Source of the DNA: Bradyrhizobium icense
GTDB lineage: Bacteria > Pseudomonadota > Alphaproteobacteria > Rhizobiales > Xanthobacteraceae
NCBI RefSeq assembly: GCF_001693385.1
Contig: NZ_CP016428.1
Span: 7,068,001 to 7,132,000 of the forward strand
Length of the DNA stretch: 64,000 bases
Reading direction: 5' to 3'
Below are positions 1-8,353 of this stretch, piece by piece. Position 1 is the stretch's first letter; the number at the start of each line of letters is the position of its first letter. The translations under genes and the position numbers were made by a program. The notes beneath the pieces are model-generated. The model saw only the letters and a list, made by a program, of their open reading frames with translations, made no database searches and was not told where the DNA came from.

Positions 1-127
1 GGCTCACCGCCGACGGCGTCACATGCAGCCGCGCCGCCGCCCGCGCGACGTTGCCCTCGGAAAGCACGGCTTCGAAGACCGGAAGCAAATTCAGGTCGAC
101 TCGAGCTAACTGAATATCCTTCATCAT
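1..127 (-). CDS. LysR-family transcriptional regulator, 5' end only
   Basis: The first 42 codons of a gene leaving the window at its left edge. Reading leftwards from an ATG-ATG pair at 127/124, the peptide contains DLNLLPVFEAVLSEGNVARA and then AARLHVTPSAVS, the helix-turn-helix start of LysR-type regulators. These regulate a target operon, often divergent, in response to a small effector bound by the missing C-terminal domain. The neighbour at 249 is divergent and is a possible target, but nothing here proves it. Family assignment is firm; effector and target cannot be judged. Confidence 0.85.
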   Translation of the reverse strand, partial: MMKDIQLARVDLNLLPVFEAVLSEGNVARAAARLHVTPSAVS

Positions 128-248
128 ATTACTGAAATTATATACGGAAACTAATTTTGGAACAATGGCGACCAAGGATCATGCGGCGATCAACAAACCC
201 GCTGCACACGGAAAGCAATGTTTTTTCAAACCCTTATGGAGAAATGCC

Positions 249-1451
249 ATGTTTACATCTGCCAACCATCTCACCTCTCGGCTCCTGCAGAGTGCAGCGG
301 CCTCGATCCTCCTGTTAATGGCCGCCAGTAGCGGCGCTCATGCCCGCGCGAACGGCACGATCGCCGGCAACGGCTTCAGCTCTACCATCCTGAAGGTCGT
401 TTCCGAGAATGGAACGTCGTGGACCAAGATCGAGGGCAGCACCATCAGCCTGCCCGTCAAGGTCCACATCACAACGCCGTTGTATCCCATCGTGAACTAC
501 AAGGTGCGCCAGCTCGGCCACCCCGAAGGCATGTACTTCGTCAACGTCTCCCCCGATAAAAAGCACGACGATGAGGTGAGCTTCTCGACCACCTATGAAG
601 GCTCGACCGACTTCATGACGGCTGCGGAAAAGCAGGCCATCATTGCGGCCTGCAACAAGAAGCTCGGCGAAGGAAAGGGCATTCGCGAAAGCCACAACAC
701 GTTCGGCTCGGTCGGCGTCGAGCTTATCGCCTCGTTCCTGAACCCGGGCAATGATGTCGGTCCGCTTCCTTCGGGCGGACTGGGAGCGCCGCACAAGCAT
801 ACCGGCAACGTGGTGGTGCCGGTGGAATGCGAAGGCAAGCATGGCAAGGCCGATGACGTCGTCGCCAAGGAGCCGAACTTCAGCGTCAAGGACATCCACC
901 TGCGCTTCATGACCTCTGCCGGCCATGTGACGAGTCCCAACGCCGGGGCGAAATGCCAGATGACCCACGCCCGCGTCCGCGTCGGCACTAGCAAGCCCGG
1001 TGGGGTCAAGTTCAAGCTCTGGACCAAGGTCGGTAACGAGCCGATGCAGAGTCAGTTCGTCGAAGCCTGGTCGTCGTTCGTTTCGCCGGGCAAGTACGAG
1101 GCGGTCTTCACCAAGAAGATCTCGGTGTCGAAGACGACGAGCGTGCAGGCGATGGCCGAAGACAAGACCAACCCGATCGGTCAGTCGACCGGATGGAAGC
1201 AGGTCTCGCTCGACTGCACGGGCGCAGGCGGCGGCGGTTTTGCAAGCACGCCCAACAACGCCAATCCCGACAACAGGACGCACGCGCTGCCGCCGCGGCC
1301 GGGCCGCATCCTGGGTGGCGAAGCAAAGCCGCTGCCCGGTGCCCCGCTGTTCCGCCCACGGCTCGGCGAAGCCAAGTTTGCGCCGAAGCCGCAGGCTAAC
1401 GCAACCGGAGCGAAGGATCGGTTTTACCCATCCAAACCGCACGTCAACTAA
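249..1451 (+). CDS. secreted protein of unknown function
   Basis: A 400-residue protein with an N-terminal signal peptide: basic start, hydrophobic stretch around residues 15-28, and an Ala-rich cleavage region ending near AHA-RA. I recognise no domain. The mature part is Lys/Gly/Ser-rich with four cysteines (around ACNKK, VECEG, AKCQM and LDCTG), which could form two disulfides in the periplasm. The last ~80 residues are Pro/Ala/Lys-rich and probably disordered. The ATG at 249 is chosen because GGAGAA lies 6 bases upstream and the signal peptide begins there; an in-frame ATG at 165 would add a non-signal-like leader. It is a single gene, divergent from the LysR gene. Confidence 0.7.
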   Translation: MFTSANHLTSRLLQSAAASILLLMAASSGAHARANGTIAGNGFSSTILKVVSENGTSWTKIEGSTISLPVKVHITTPLYPIVNYKVRQLGHPEGMYFVNVSPDKKHDDEVSFSTTYEGSTDFMTAAEKQAIIAACNKKLGEGKGIRESHNTFGSVGVELIASFLNPGNDVGPLPSGGLGAPHKHTGNVVVPVECEGKHGKADDVVAKEPNFSVKDIHLRFMTSAGHVTSPNAGAKCQMTHARVRVGTSKPGGVKFKLWTKVGNEPMQSQFVEAWSSFVSPGKYEAVFTKKISVSKTTSVQAMAEDKTNPIGQSTGWKQVSLDCTGAGGGGFASTPNNANPDNRTHALPPRPGRILGGEAKPLPGAPLFRPRLGEAKFAPKPQANATGAKDRFYPSKPHVN

Positions 1452-1501
1452 AGCATGATCCGGGAAAGTGGACACCGGTTTTCCGAAAAGATCATGCTCG
1501 A
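1452..1501. repeat. intergenic repeat with GCATGATC/GATCATGC ends
   Basis: A 50-base sequence just after the secreted-protein gene, starting AAGCATGATCCGGGAAAG and ending GATCATGCTCGAAA, with imperfect inverted ends. I recognise this as a very common intergenic repeat of bradyrhizobia. Confidence 0.6.
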
Positions 1502-1537
1502 AAAGTCCGGCCAGGACCGTTGACTTCTGACGCTCCC

Positions 1538-1580
1538 GAGCGAACCTCGATCCCATCCGTCGAGGTTCGCTCAGCGTTTT
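1538..1580 (+). terminator. rho-independent terminator-like hairpin
   Basis: A perfect 13-bp inverted repeat (GAGCGAACCTCGA at 1538-1550, complement at 1560-1572) with a 9-base loop, followed on the plus strand by AGCGTTTT. It probably ends transcription of the secreted-protein gene and separates it from the convergent serA. Confidence 0.6.
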
Positions 1581-1592
1581 GAAGCGGGGTGG

Positions 1593-3182
1593 CTAGAACG
1601 CCAGCGCCTTGGCCTGCTTCACCTGGGGCAGCGCCTGCACCTTGGCAAGCACGTCAGCCGGCACGGGACCGTCGATCTCGACGAGTGCGATGGCGTCGCC
1701 GCCCTGCTTGACACGGCCGAGATGGAAGGTGGCGATGTTGATCTTGGCGTCGCCGAGCAGGCTGGCGAAGCTGCCGATGAAGCCGGGCTTGTCCTCGTTG
1801 GTGACATAGATCATCGACTTGCCGAACTCGGCGTCGACCCGGATGCCCTTGATGTCGACCAGCCGCGGCTTGCCATCATGATAGACGGTGCCGGACACCG
1901 AGCGCTCCTGCCGTTCGGTGGTGACGGTCACGGTGATCAGGCTTTCATAATCGCTCTGCGCCGCGCGCACGATCTCGTCCACCACCATGCCGCGCTCCTT
2001 CGCAACGACCGGCGCCGAGACCACGTTGACCTCACCCAGCATCGGCCGCAGCAGGCCGGACAGCACCGCCGAGGTGATCGCCTTGATCTTCATCTCGGCG
2101 ACATGGCCCTCATAGGTGATCTGGGTCTTGAGGATGCCGCTCTCGGTGAGCTGGCCGGCGAACGAGCCGAGCTTTTCGGCGAGCTCGATGAACGGCTTCA
2201 GCTTCGGCGCTTCCTCCGCCGTGATCGAGGGGAAGTTGACCGCATTCGAGATCGCGCCGGTGAGGAGATAGTCGGACATCTGCTCTGCGACCTGGAGCGC
2301 GACGTTCTCCTGCGCTTCGGTTGTGGAGGCGCCCAGATGCGGCGTGCAGATCACGTTGGGATGGCCGAACAGCACGTTCCTGGTGGCGGGCTCCTCGACG
2401 AACACATCGAAGGCGGCGCCAGCAACATGCTTGGAATTCAGTGCGTCCAGCAACGCCTGCTCGTCGACCAGGCCGCCGCGGGCGCAATTGACGATGCGAA
2501 CGCCCTTCTTCATTTTCGCGAGCGCCGCCGCGTCGATGATGTTCCTGGTCTTCTCGGTCAGCGGCGTATGCAACGTGATGAAATCGGCGCGCTTCAACAA
2601 TTCGTCGAGCTCGACCTTCTCGACGCCGATATCCTTGGCGCGCTCCGGCGACAGGAACGGATCGAACGCAACCACCTTCATCTTCAGGCCGAGCGCGCGG
2701 TCGGCGGCGATCGAGCCGATATTGCCGCAGCCGATCACGCCAAGCGTCTTGCCGGTGATCTCGACGCCCATGAAGCGGTTCTTCTCCCACTTGCCGGCCT
2801 GCGTCGAGGCGTCGGCCTGCGGAATTTCACGCGCCAGCGCCAGCATCAAGGTGATCGCGTGCTCGGCAGTCGTGATCGAATTGCCGAACGGCGTGTTCAT
2901 CACGATGATGCCCTTGGCGGTCGCCGCGGGAATTTCGACGTTGTCGACGCCGATGCCGGCGCGGCCGATCACCTTGAGCTTCTTGGCCTTGTCGATGATC
3001 TTCGCCGTCGCTTTCGTCGCGGAGCGGATCGCCAGGCCATCGTAATTGCCGATGATCTCGGCGAGCTTTTCCTTGTCCTTGCCGAGATTGGGCTCGAAGT
3101 CGACCTCGACGCCTCGATCCCTGAAGATCTGCACGGCAGCGGGAGACAGCGCATCGGAAATGAGAACTTTGGGTTTGGTCAT
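1593..3182 (-). CDS. serA: D-3-phosphoglycerate dehydrogenase
   Basis: Catalyses the NAD-dependent oxidation of 3-phosphoglycerate to 3-phosphohydroxypyruvate, the first step of serine synthesis in the cytoplasm. The 529-residue length matches the long SerA class. In order: an N-terminal substrate domain (KVLISDALSP), the Rossmann motif VIGCGNIGSIAADRA, the catalytic Arg in NCARGGLVDE, the His in CTPHLGAST, an intervening domain, and a C-terminal ACT domain (DKPGFIGSFASLLGDAKINI) typical of serine feedback control. The start at 3182 follows GAAGGAAAC and gives MTKPKVLI; an upstream extension would be translated repeat sequence. It lies 166 bases downstream of serC, with a large palindromic repeat between them. 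Confidence 0.97.
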   Translation of the reverse strand: MTKPKVLISDALSPAAVQIFRDRGVEVDFEPNLGKDKEKLAEIIGNYDGLAIRSATKATAKIIDKAKKLKVIGRAGIGVDNVEIPAATAKGIIVMNTPFGNSITTAEHAITLMLALAREIPQADASTQAGKWEKNRFMGVEITGKTLGVIGCGNIGSIAADRALGLKMKVVAFDPFLSPERAKDIGVEKVELDELLKRADFITLHTPLTEKTRNIIDAAALAKMKKGVRIVNCARGGLVDEQALLDALNSKHVAGAAFDVFVEEPATRNVLFGHPNVICTPHLGASTTEAQENVALQVAEQMSDYLLTGAISNAVNFPSITAEEAPKLKPFIELAEKLGSFAGQLTESGILKTQITYEGHVAEMKIKAITSAVLSGLLRPMLGEVNVVSAPVVAKERGMVVDEIVRAAQSDYESLITVTVTTERQERSVSGTVYHDGKPRLVDIKGIRVDAEFGKSMIYVTNEDKPGFIGSFASLLGDAKINIATFHLGRVKQGGDAIALVEIDGPVPADVLAKVQALPQVKQAKALAF

Positions 3183-3192
3183 CTGAACGTTT

Positions 3193-3342
3193 CCTTCACC
3201 CTCCCCTGGAGGGGGAGGGTCGGCGCGCAGCGCCGGGGTGGGGTGAAACTGTCGATTTGAAATTCGCTGTGCGTCGGATGCGGAGAGATCACCCACCCCG
3301 ACGCACCTACAGTGCGTCGACCCTCCCCCTCCAGGGGAGGGT
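3193..3342. repeat. ~150-bp palindromic element between serC and serA
   Basis: The left arm starts CACCCTCCCCTGGAGGG and ends GGGGTGGGGTGA; after ~40 bases the right arm runs TCACCCACCCC and ends CCCCCTCCAGGGGAGGGT. Each arm is itself a hairpin. A second full copy is at 53563-53742 and a half copy lies inside uvrB at 42750-42805. It begins about 10 bases from the serA start and ends 7 bases from the serC stop, so it forms a large hairpin in the operon mRNA. Confidence 0.85.
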
Positions 3343-3348
3343 CAGGCT

Positions 3349-4521
3349 TCAAGCCGCCTTCGGCAGCGCAGCCTTGGCTTCGGCGAACGCCCAGTCGATC
3401 CACTGCGTCAGCAGCGCGACGTCGGAGGCTTCTACCGTTGCGCCGCACCAGATCCGCAGGCCCGCGGGCGCATCGCGGTAATAGGCGAAGTCGTAACCGG
3501 CGGCTTCCTTCTCCACCAACGCAACCAGCTTCTTGGAGAATTCGGCCTGCGCGTCCGCGGTCAGCGAGGTGATCGCGGGATCGACGAACTTCAGGCACAC
3601 CGAAGTGTTGGAGCGGATCGCGGGATCGGTGGCCAGGAAGTTGATCCACGGCGTCTTCGCCTTCCAGTCCGACAGCACCTTGGTGTTGGCGTCGGCGCGC
3701 GCGATCAGAGCCTTCAGGCCGCCGATCGATTTCGCCCAGTTCAAGGCATCGAGATAATCCTCGACGCACAGCATCGACGGCGTGTTGATGGTCTCGCCCT
3801 CGAAGATGCCCTGGTTGAGCTTGCCGCCCTTGGTGAGGCGGAAAATCTTCGGCAGCGGCCAGGCCGGCTTGTAGGTCTCGAGCCGCTCCACCGCGCGCGG
3901 CGAGAGGATCAGCATGCCATGCGCGGCCTCGCCGCCCAGCGCCTTCTGCCAGGAGAACGTCACCACATCGAGTTTTGCAAAGTCGAGTGCTTGCGCAAAC
4001 GCAGCCGACGTCGCGTCGCAGATCGTGAGGCCTTCGCGGGTCGAACTGATCCAGTCGGCGTCCGGCACGCGCACGCCTGAAGTCGTGCCGTTCCAGGTGA
4101 AGACGATGTCGGAGGCCGGATCGGCCTTGCTCAAATCAGGAAGATCGCCATAGCCGGCGTGCAGCTTGGTGACGTCCTTGAGCTTCAATTCCTTGACGAT
4201 GTCGCTGACCCATCCCTCGCCGAAGGATTCCCAGGCGATCGTGGTGACGGGGCGAGCGCCGAGCAGCGACCACAGCGCCATTTCGACCGCGCCGGTATCG
4301 GACGCCGGCACGATGCCGATCTTGTAGTCGGCGGGAACTTCAAGCACCTCGCGGGTCAGTTCGATCGCGAGCTTGAGCTTGTTCTTGCCGATCTTCGCGC
4401 GGTGCGAACGGCCGAGGGCTGCGTCCTTGAGATTTTCGGGATTCCAGCCGGGGCGCTTGGCACAGGGGCCGGAGGAAAAATGCGGCACGTTCGGCCGCGA
4501 AGCGGGCTTCGCTACGGTCAT
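3349..4521 (-). CDS. serC: phosphoserine aminotransferase
   Basis: A PLP-dependent enzyme converting 3-phosphohydroxypyruvate and glutamate to 3-phosphoserine, the second step of serine synthesis. The 390 residues begin with [15 protein letters not shown] and the [18 protein letters not shown] substrate region. [16 protein letters not shown] holds the PLP-binding lysine, and the C-terminal part ends KAALPKAA. The sequence fits the alphaproteobacterial SerC type. It is first in the operon with serA, and its start at 4521 lies directly below a serC-type leader whose second hairpin covers the ribosome binding site. Confidence 0.96.
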   Translation of the reverse strand: MTVAKPASRPNVPHFSSGPCAKRPGWNPENLKDAALGRSHRAKIGKNKLKLAIELTREVLEVPADYKIGIVPASDTGAVEMALWSLLGARPVTTIAWESFGEGWVSDIVKELKLKDVTKLHAGYGDLPDLSKADPASDIVFTWNGTTSGVRVPDADWISSTREGLTICDATSAAFAQALDFAKLDVVTFSWQKALGGEAAHGMLILSPRAVERLETYKPAWPLPKIFRLTKGGKLNQGIFEGETINTPSMLCVEDYLDALNWAKSIGGLKALIARADANTKVLSDWKAKTPWINFLATDPAIRSNTSVCLKFVDPAITSLTADAQAEFSKKLVALVEKEAAGYDFAYYRDAPAGLRIWCGATVEASDVALLTQWIDWAFAEAKAALPKAA

Positions 4522-4522
4522 G

Positions 4523-4563
4523 ATCTATCCTTCCAGATAGTAAGCCTCCCGTTGGGGGGAGGT
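4523..4563 (-). ncRNA. serC leader RNA motif
   Basis: On the minus strand, immediately before the serC ATG, two small hairpins follow one another: CCTCCC-loop-GGGAGG (arms 4557-4562 and 4545-4550), then CTTA, then CTATC-TGGAAG-GATAG (arms 4536-4540 and 4525-4529). The second loop carries the GGAAGGA ribosome binding site. This layout matches my memory of the serC RNA motif described upstream of serC-serA in Alphaproteobacteria. It probably controls translation start; the signal sensed is unknown. Confidence 0.75.
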
Positions 4564-4600
4564 GTCCCGCCGCGGTCATTAGGGGAATCGGGCACGATCG

Positions 4601-4795
4601 TCAAGAAGCTTCGGGTGCTTCACGCTCGATTGATGGGTCCTCGTCCGCGCAAGGAGCCGGCTCCTGCTGCAGAAGTTCGGCGGCATCGGTGACCAGCTTG
4701 GCAGCCTCTCGCCGGCTCGAGACCTTCAAAATGCTGGTCTTCCCGGCCTGCACGACATATTCGTCTCCGATCCGGACTATCGAATATTTTTTCAT
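4601..4795 (-). CDS. small conserved protein of unknown function
   Basis: A 64-residue soluble protein starting MKKYSIVRIGDEYVVQ, with a short beta-rich half (SILKVSSRREAAKLV), an amphipathic helix (TDAAELLQQEP) and an acidic tail. No catalytic motif is visible. The ATG at 4795 is chosen over one 15 codons upstream because the conserved-looking part starts here. It sits upstream of serC in the same direction, with the serC leader between them, so it is probably a separate transcript. Function is unknown. Confidence 0.65.
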   Translation of the reverse strand: MKKYSIVRIGDEYVVQAGKTSILKVSSRREAAKLVTDAAELLQQEPAPCADEDPSIEREAPEAS

Positions 4796-4975
4796 TGGAA
4801 ATCCCCAAGCTGCCCAAAGCCCCATGGGAGACGCCGGCATAGCGGAGACTTTCCGGTCCGTAAAATCACGGACGCCTGCGTAGTTTATCGGCTGTTAACC
4901 GGATCGCGTAGTGAAGACTACCTCAGACATTCGTCGCAAGCGCGCTTCAACCGCGGTTGGCTGACCTTTATTCTG

Positions 4976-5048
4976 ACGCGTTTTCTTTACGCGAACCGGA
5001 TTCCACCCCCGGATCAAGTCCGGGGGCATGCTTCGCTCGAAAACGCTA
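4976..5048. repeat. intergenic repeat with CGGATCAAGTCCG hairpin
   Basis: A bradyrhizobial intergenic repeat: GACGCGTTTTCTTTACGCG, then a hairpin CCCCCGG-ATCAAGT-CCGGGGG (5006-5026), then GCATGCTTCGCTCGAAAACG. It lies 7 bases beyond the stop of the GNAT gene and may end that transcript. Confidence 0.6.
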
Positions 5049-5054
5049 TGGCTA

Positions 5055-5525
5055 TCAAAATCGCAGCGTCATGCCGACATGGCTGCGCGCGAAGCCGAGC
5101 CGCTCGTAAAATCGTTGCGCGTCGACGCGGGTCTGATGCGTCAGCAGTTCGACCAGCTTGCAGCCCCGCGCGCGTGCCTCTGCAACGGCCCACTGCACCA
5201 TTTGCTCGCCGATGCCGCGGCTGCGGCAGTGGCTGGCGACGCGAACGTCCTCGACCAGGCCGCGTGAGGCACCCTGCGAGCTCAACCCCGGCAGAATGCA
5301 GAGTTGCAAACAACCGACCACGGCGCCCTCGCCGTCTGCGGCGACGACGAGAAGGATGTTCGGGTCGCGGTCGACCGTCTCAAAGGCTGTGAAATAGCAT
5401 TGCGGCAACGGATCTCCGATCCGCTCGCGCGGCCCGCCGAGCGGATCATCCGCCAGCATGGCGACGATGGCACCGACGTCCTCGCGACGCGCGCGACGGA
5501 TGGTGACGTTCGAGATGGCAGACAT
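5055..5525 (-). CDS. GNAT-family N-acetyltransferase
   Basis: A 156-residue acetyl-CoA-dependent acetyltransferase; the substrate is not predictable. It begins NVTIRRARREDVGAIVAML, a typical beta1-alpha1 start. The acetyl-CoA pyrophosphate loop is RSRGIGEQMVQWAVAEARAR (Q/RxxGxG/A type, about residues 100-120), and the family C-terminus is AQRFYERLGFARSHVGMTLRF. It is 17 bases downstream of the GST gene on the same strand, so the two may be cotranscribed. Confidence 0.88.
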   Translation of the reverse strand: MSAISNVTIRRARREDVGAIVAMLADDPLGGPRERIGDPLPQCYFTAFETVDRDPNILLVVAADGEGAVVGCLQLCILPGLSSQGASRGLVEDVRVASHCRSRGIGEQMVQWAVAEARARGCKLVELLTHQTRVDAQRFYERLGFARSHVGMTLRF

Positions 5526-5542
5526 GACGATTTCCGGTGAAG

Positions 5543-6133
5543 TCAGCGCGCCGGCGGGAGGCCGAGGAATTTTTCGGTCTCGCCGATCCAGCGGCGCACC
5601 GCGGCGTAGCCGTCGAGATGAAAGCCGCCTTCATGCGCCACGCGGGTATAGGCCAATAGCGATATGTCGGCGAGCGTGACGGCGTCGCCGACCAGGAACG
5701 GCGTCAGCGCAAGCTGGTGCTCCATCCGCGCCAGCGCCGCATAGCCGCGCGTGACCTTTTCAGGGTCGAGATCAGAGGCCGGCTTCTTCAGGTAGAACAT
5801 CTGGAAGCGGCAGACGGCGATGTAGGGCTCGTGGCTGTATTGCTCCCAGAACAGCCACTCGTCCATCTTGGCTGCCGCGAATGCATCCTGCGGAATGAGA
5901 CGAGAACCGCGGGCGAGATAACGGATGATGGCGTTGGATTGCGCCAGCGTGCGGCCGTCGTCGAGTTCGATTGCTGGCACCTGGCCGGCGCTGTTGAGCT
6001 TGAGGAAGTCCGCCGTCCGCGTCCCGCCCTGGAGGGTGTCGACCGCGACCCAGGTGTAGGGCAGCGCGAGATGGTCGCAGACCCATTTCACCTTCAGGCA
6101 ATTGCCGGAATTGGTATCGCCGTAGATTTTCAT
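5543..6133 (-). CDS. glutathione S-transferase family protein
   Basis: A 196-residue cytosolic GST. The thioredoxin-like N-terminal domain starts MKIYGDTNSGNCLKVKW, with SGNC where the catalytic Ser/Cys lies. The cis-Pro and gamma-glutamyl binding region is GQVPAIELDDGRTLAQSNAI. The all-helical C-terminal domain contains the usual VTLADISLLAYTR motif. The start at 6133 is preceded by GAGGGG about 8 bases upstream. The substrate is unknown. It is probably in one transcript with the GNAT gene downstream. Confidence 0.9.
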   Translation of the reverse strand: MKIYGDTNSGNCLKVKWVCDHLALPYTWVAVDTLQGGTRTADFLKLNSAGQVPAIELDDGRTLAQSNAIIRYLARGSRLIPQDAFAAAKMDEWLFWEQYSHEPYIAVCRFQMFYLKKPASDLDPEKVTRGYAALARMEHQLALTPFLVGDAVTLADISLLAYTRVAHEGGFHLDGYAAVRRWIGETEKFLGLPPAR

Positions 6134-6201
6134 GTGCCGCCCCTCGTTAGGGCGACACTGCAACAGGCGGCGGCAATTCTGTCAACGGCGCCGTGGCGGG
6201 A

Positions 6202-7026
6202 TCAGAATTTGTAGCCGAGGCCGGCGCGGACCGTGTTGACGCTGGTGTCCACCGAAGAGGTAAAGCGTACGTATTCCCATTCCGCGCGCATGAACAGATT
6301 CGATATCAGCATTATCTCGGTGCCGAGACCGAACGAATAGCCGTAGATCAAATGGCTGTACTGGCCATCGCTTGCGCTGATATCGAACGGCACGTTGTCG
6401 AAAGGCGGCGGAGCGGCCGGATTGACCTGAGTTCCGTAAACACGGGCGGTGCGAATGATATCGGCCTGCCCTAGCGCTATGCCGGCAAACATATAAGGGA
6501 GAAACGAACCGTAGGCGTAGCCGCCGCGGACCCGAAGCGTTCCCATGTCGGAAATATTCATCCGCGCAGTCCCTTCATAGGTGGCGCCGACCGTGTACCC
6601 GGAAGGAAGCGTGAAGATCCGCGACATGCTGCCAGTCTGCGAGCCGCCGAACTTGCCGTGCGTGTAATTCAATTCAACGCCTATGACGACGTCGGTCCAC
6701 TGGAAGTTGTAACCGACGAATCCGCCGAACCCCTCTCCGTGAGCCGAAACTTTTCCCATGATCGGCCACTCAGATATTCGCTGGATCTGCTCCATCTCCG
6801 TGCCGTCCAAGAGGCGCGCTGCGATGGTCCTCGTCGAATTCGCAAAATTCATGTTGGAGGTGCCATAGGCGGCATGTCCGCCGATGTAGCCGCCTTGCCA
6901 GTTCACTGTGCTGGTGCTCGGCCCATCGGTGAAGCTGCCGCGGAGAAACGGCAGGTCCGGCATATCGGCCGCCCGGGCGACGCTCGCCGCTCCGCACAGC
7001 ACAGCCACAAGCAACAATCGACGCAT
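6202..7026 (-). CDS. outer membrane beta-barrel protein
   Basis: A 274-residue protein with a signal peptide (MRRLLLVAVLCGAASVARA, cleavage before ADMPDLP). The rest alternates hydrophobic and polar residues in Gly/aromatic-rich strands, for example GGYIGGHAAYGTSNMNF, GFGGFVGYNFQWTDVVIG and YGYSFGLGTEIM. It ends AGLGYKF, with the terminal Phe expected for outer membrane insertion. It resembles the Omp25/Omp31-like porin family of Rhizobiales. The next gene upstream encodes a related barrel, but a terminator-like hairpin separates the two. Confidence 0.85.
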   Translation of the reverse strand: MRRLLLVAVLCGAASVARAADMPDLPFLRGSFTDGPSTSTVNWQGGYIGGHAAYGTSNMNFANSTRTIAARLLDGTEMEQIQRISEWPIMGKVSAHGEGFGGFVGYNFQWTDVVIGVELNYTHGKFGGSQTGSMSRIFTLPSGYTVGATYEGTARMNISDMGTLRVRGGYAYGSFLPYMFAGIALGQADIIRTARVYGTQVNPAAPPPFDNVPFDISASDGQYSHLIYGYSFGLGTEIMLISNLFMRAEWEYVRFTSSVDTSVNTVRAGLGYKF

Positions 7027-7169
7027 TGCAACGCTCCATCAGACACCCTGAACTTGCGTTGATCATCGCCTGTTAACCTTAACCAATCGTTGTCGCGTGC
7101 ACCGATTGGGCGCAATCTTGCCGGAAAGCCGACAAACATTTTCGCGTGGTCGCAGCTCCTGCATCGCGA

Positions 7170-7210
7170 TGCGCCAAAAGCGAACGGCGCGGGAGAGGCC
7201 CGCGCCGTTC
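7170..7210 (-). terminator. intrinsic terminator after the second porin gene
   Basis: A perfect 12-bp inverted repeat, GAACGGCGCGGG (7182-7193) and CCCGCGCCGTTC (7199-7210), with a 5-base loop. On the minus strand it is followed by GCTTTTGG. It lies 29 bases past the stop of the minus-strand gene at 7239-8063. Confidence 0.7.
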
Positions 7211-7238
7211 GACAATCGTTAACGAAGGAAGGTCGCGA

Positions 7239-8063
7239 TTAACCTTTGCGGATCAGCGGCGGCGGCGCGTAGACCTGCGGGCTGGTCAGATCCCAGCGCA
7301 CGCCGAGCTTCAGGTCATGCGAGGTGATGTTCTTGAAGGTCGTCGGATTGTTGATGGCGTTGGTGCCGTCAAACGTGCGGAGATCGCCGGTCAGGCCGTC
7401 GCCCATGTCGAGGTAGCGATACGCGAGTTCGACGGTGAAGTTCGGGGTGACCTTGTAGGCGATACCGGCATGCGCGGCCCAGGCGAAATTCCACTTCGCG
7501 ACGTTGTCGCCGAAAGCGAGACTGGGCGATGTGACGCCGCCAATATTTGTGATGCCCTGGTCGGTGAAGTTCGCGATCGAAACCCGTGCTCCGCCGACAC
7601 CGGCGCCGATGAAAGGGGTGATGCACCACCACGTGCCGAGATCGACATAGGCGTTACCAAGCACCACCCATTCCGACTTGGTGGCGTGATAGGTATCGGT
7701 GCCGAAGCCACCCGGAAAGGTGATGACATCTTTGCCGAAGAACTGCGAATTGCCGCGATACTCACCGGTCACGTCAGCACGGAACCAATTGTTGACCTTG
7801 TAACCGACGCCGAGGCCGAAAATGCCAGCGGTGCCGAAGCTGTTCGTCTGCACCGACGAAGTAGTGGTGGCATCGAGCGCATTGTTCAGACGATCGACGC
7901 GCTGATTGCTGAAGCCGATATCGCCGCGCAGATACCAGCCGCCGAAATCCTCGACCACCGGAGGAGCATAAGGGGGCGGCGCAATCGCCATGTCGGCAGC
8001 AAACGTCGCCTGGGACAACAAAGTGGCCGCACCGGCGGCAATGAAAGACTTAACGCTACGCAT
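7239..8063 (-). CDS. outer membrane beta-barrel protein (Omp25/RopB-like)
   Basis: A 274-residue barrel protein. The ATG at 8063 starts a signal peptide (MRSVKSFIAAGAATLLSQ, cleavage after TFA, mature ADMAIAPPPYAPP). The Pro-rich lead-in and FGGWYLRGDIGFSNQRVD are typical of bradyrhizobial Omp25-like proteins. Strands such as FGLGVGYKVNNWFRADVTGE and LGVRWDL follow. The very C-terminus (VYAPPPLIRKG) lacks a terminal aromatic residue, which is less usual. The 290-base gap upstream is relatively AT-rich and should hold the promoter. Confidence 0.86.
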   Translation of the reverse strand: MRSVKSFIAAGAATLLSQATFAADMAIAPPPYAPPVVEDFGGWYLRGDIGFSNQRVDRLNNALDATTTSSVQTNSFGTAGIFGLGVGYKVNNWFRADVTGEYRGNSQFFGKDVITFPGGFGTDTYHATKSEWVVLGNAYVDLGTWWCITPFIGAGVGGARVSIANFTDQGITNIGGVTSPSLAFGDNVAKWNFAWAAHAGIAYKVTPNFTVELAYRYLDMGDGLTGDLRTFDGTNAINNPTTFKNITSHDLKLGVRWDLTSPQVYAPPPLIRKG

Positions 8064-8353
8064 GGGCTTCGTCCTTTGTCCGGTGAGGCTGACTGCAAAA
8101 GGCCCCACTTCAAAAACTCACGGAAGGACGATGCCATTAAATGCTTAAGCGGCGCTTAACCCTAATTTTTAAGGTTGACAATCTCTGACTTTTTTCGCGG
8201 CGCTATTTTTCAACGCGAGTCCCGATGCATTTTGCAACACGACAGATGAGGCGCAACGCGCCACACGTCCTAACGAAGTATTGAGAAGCCCGCAGCTGCG
8301 CCGTTAAGAATTTATTGATGCGGCGAGTATGCGCTCGCCCTCGCGCGAACTCA

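Noticed and set aside
315..1556. A 413-codon minus-strand frame opposite the secreted protein
   Set aside because: Arg/Leu/Asp-rich shadow with no signal or domain, while the plus frame has a signal peptide and ribosome binding site.
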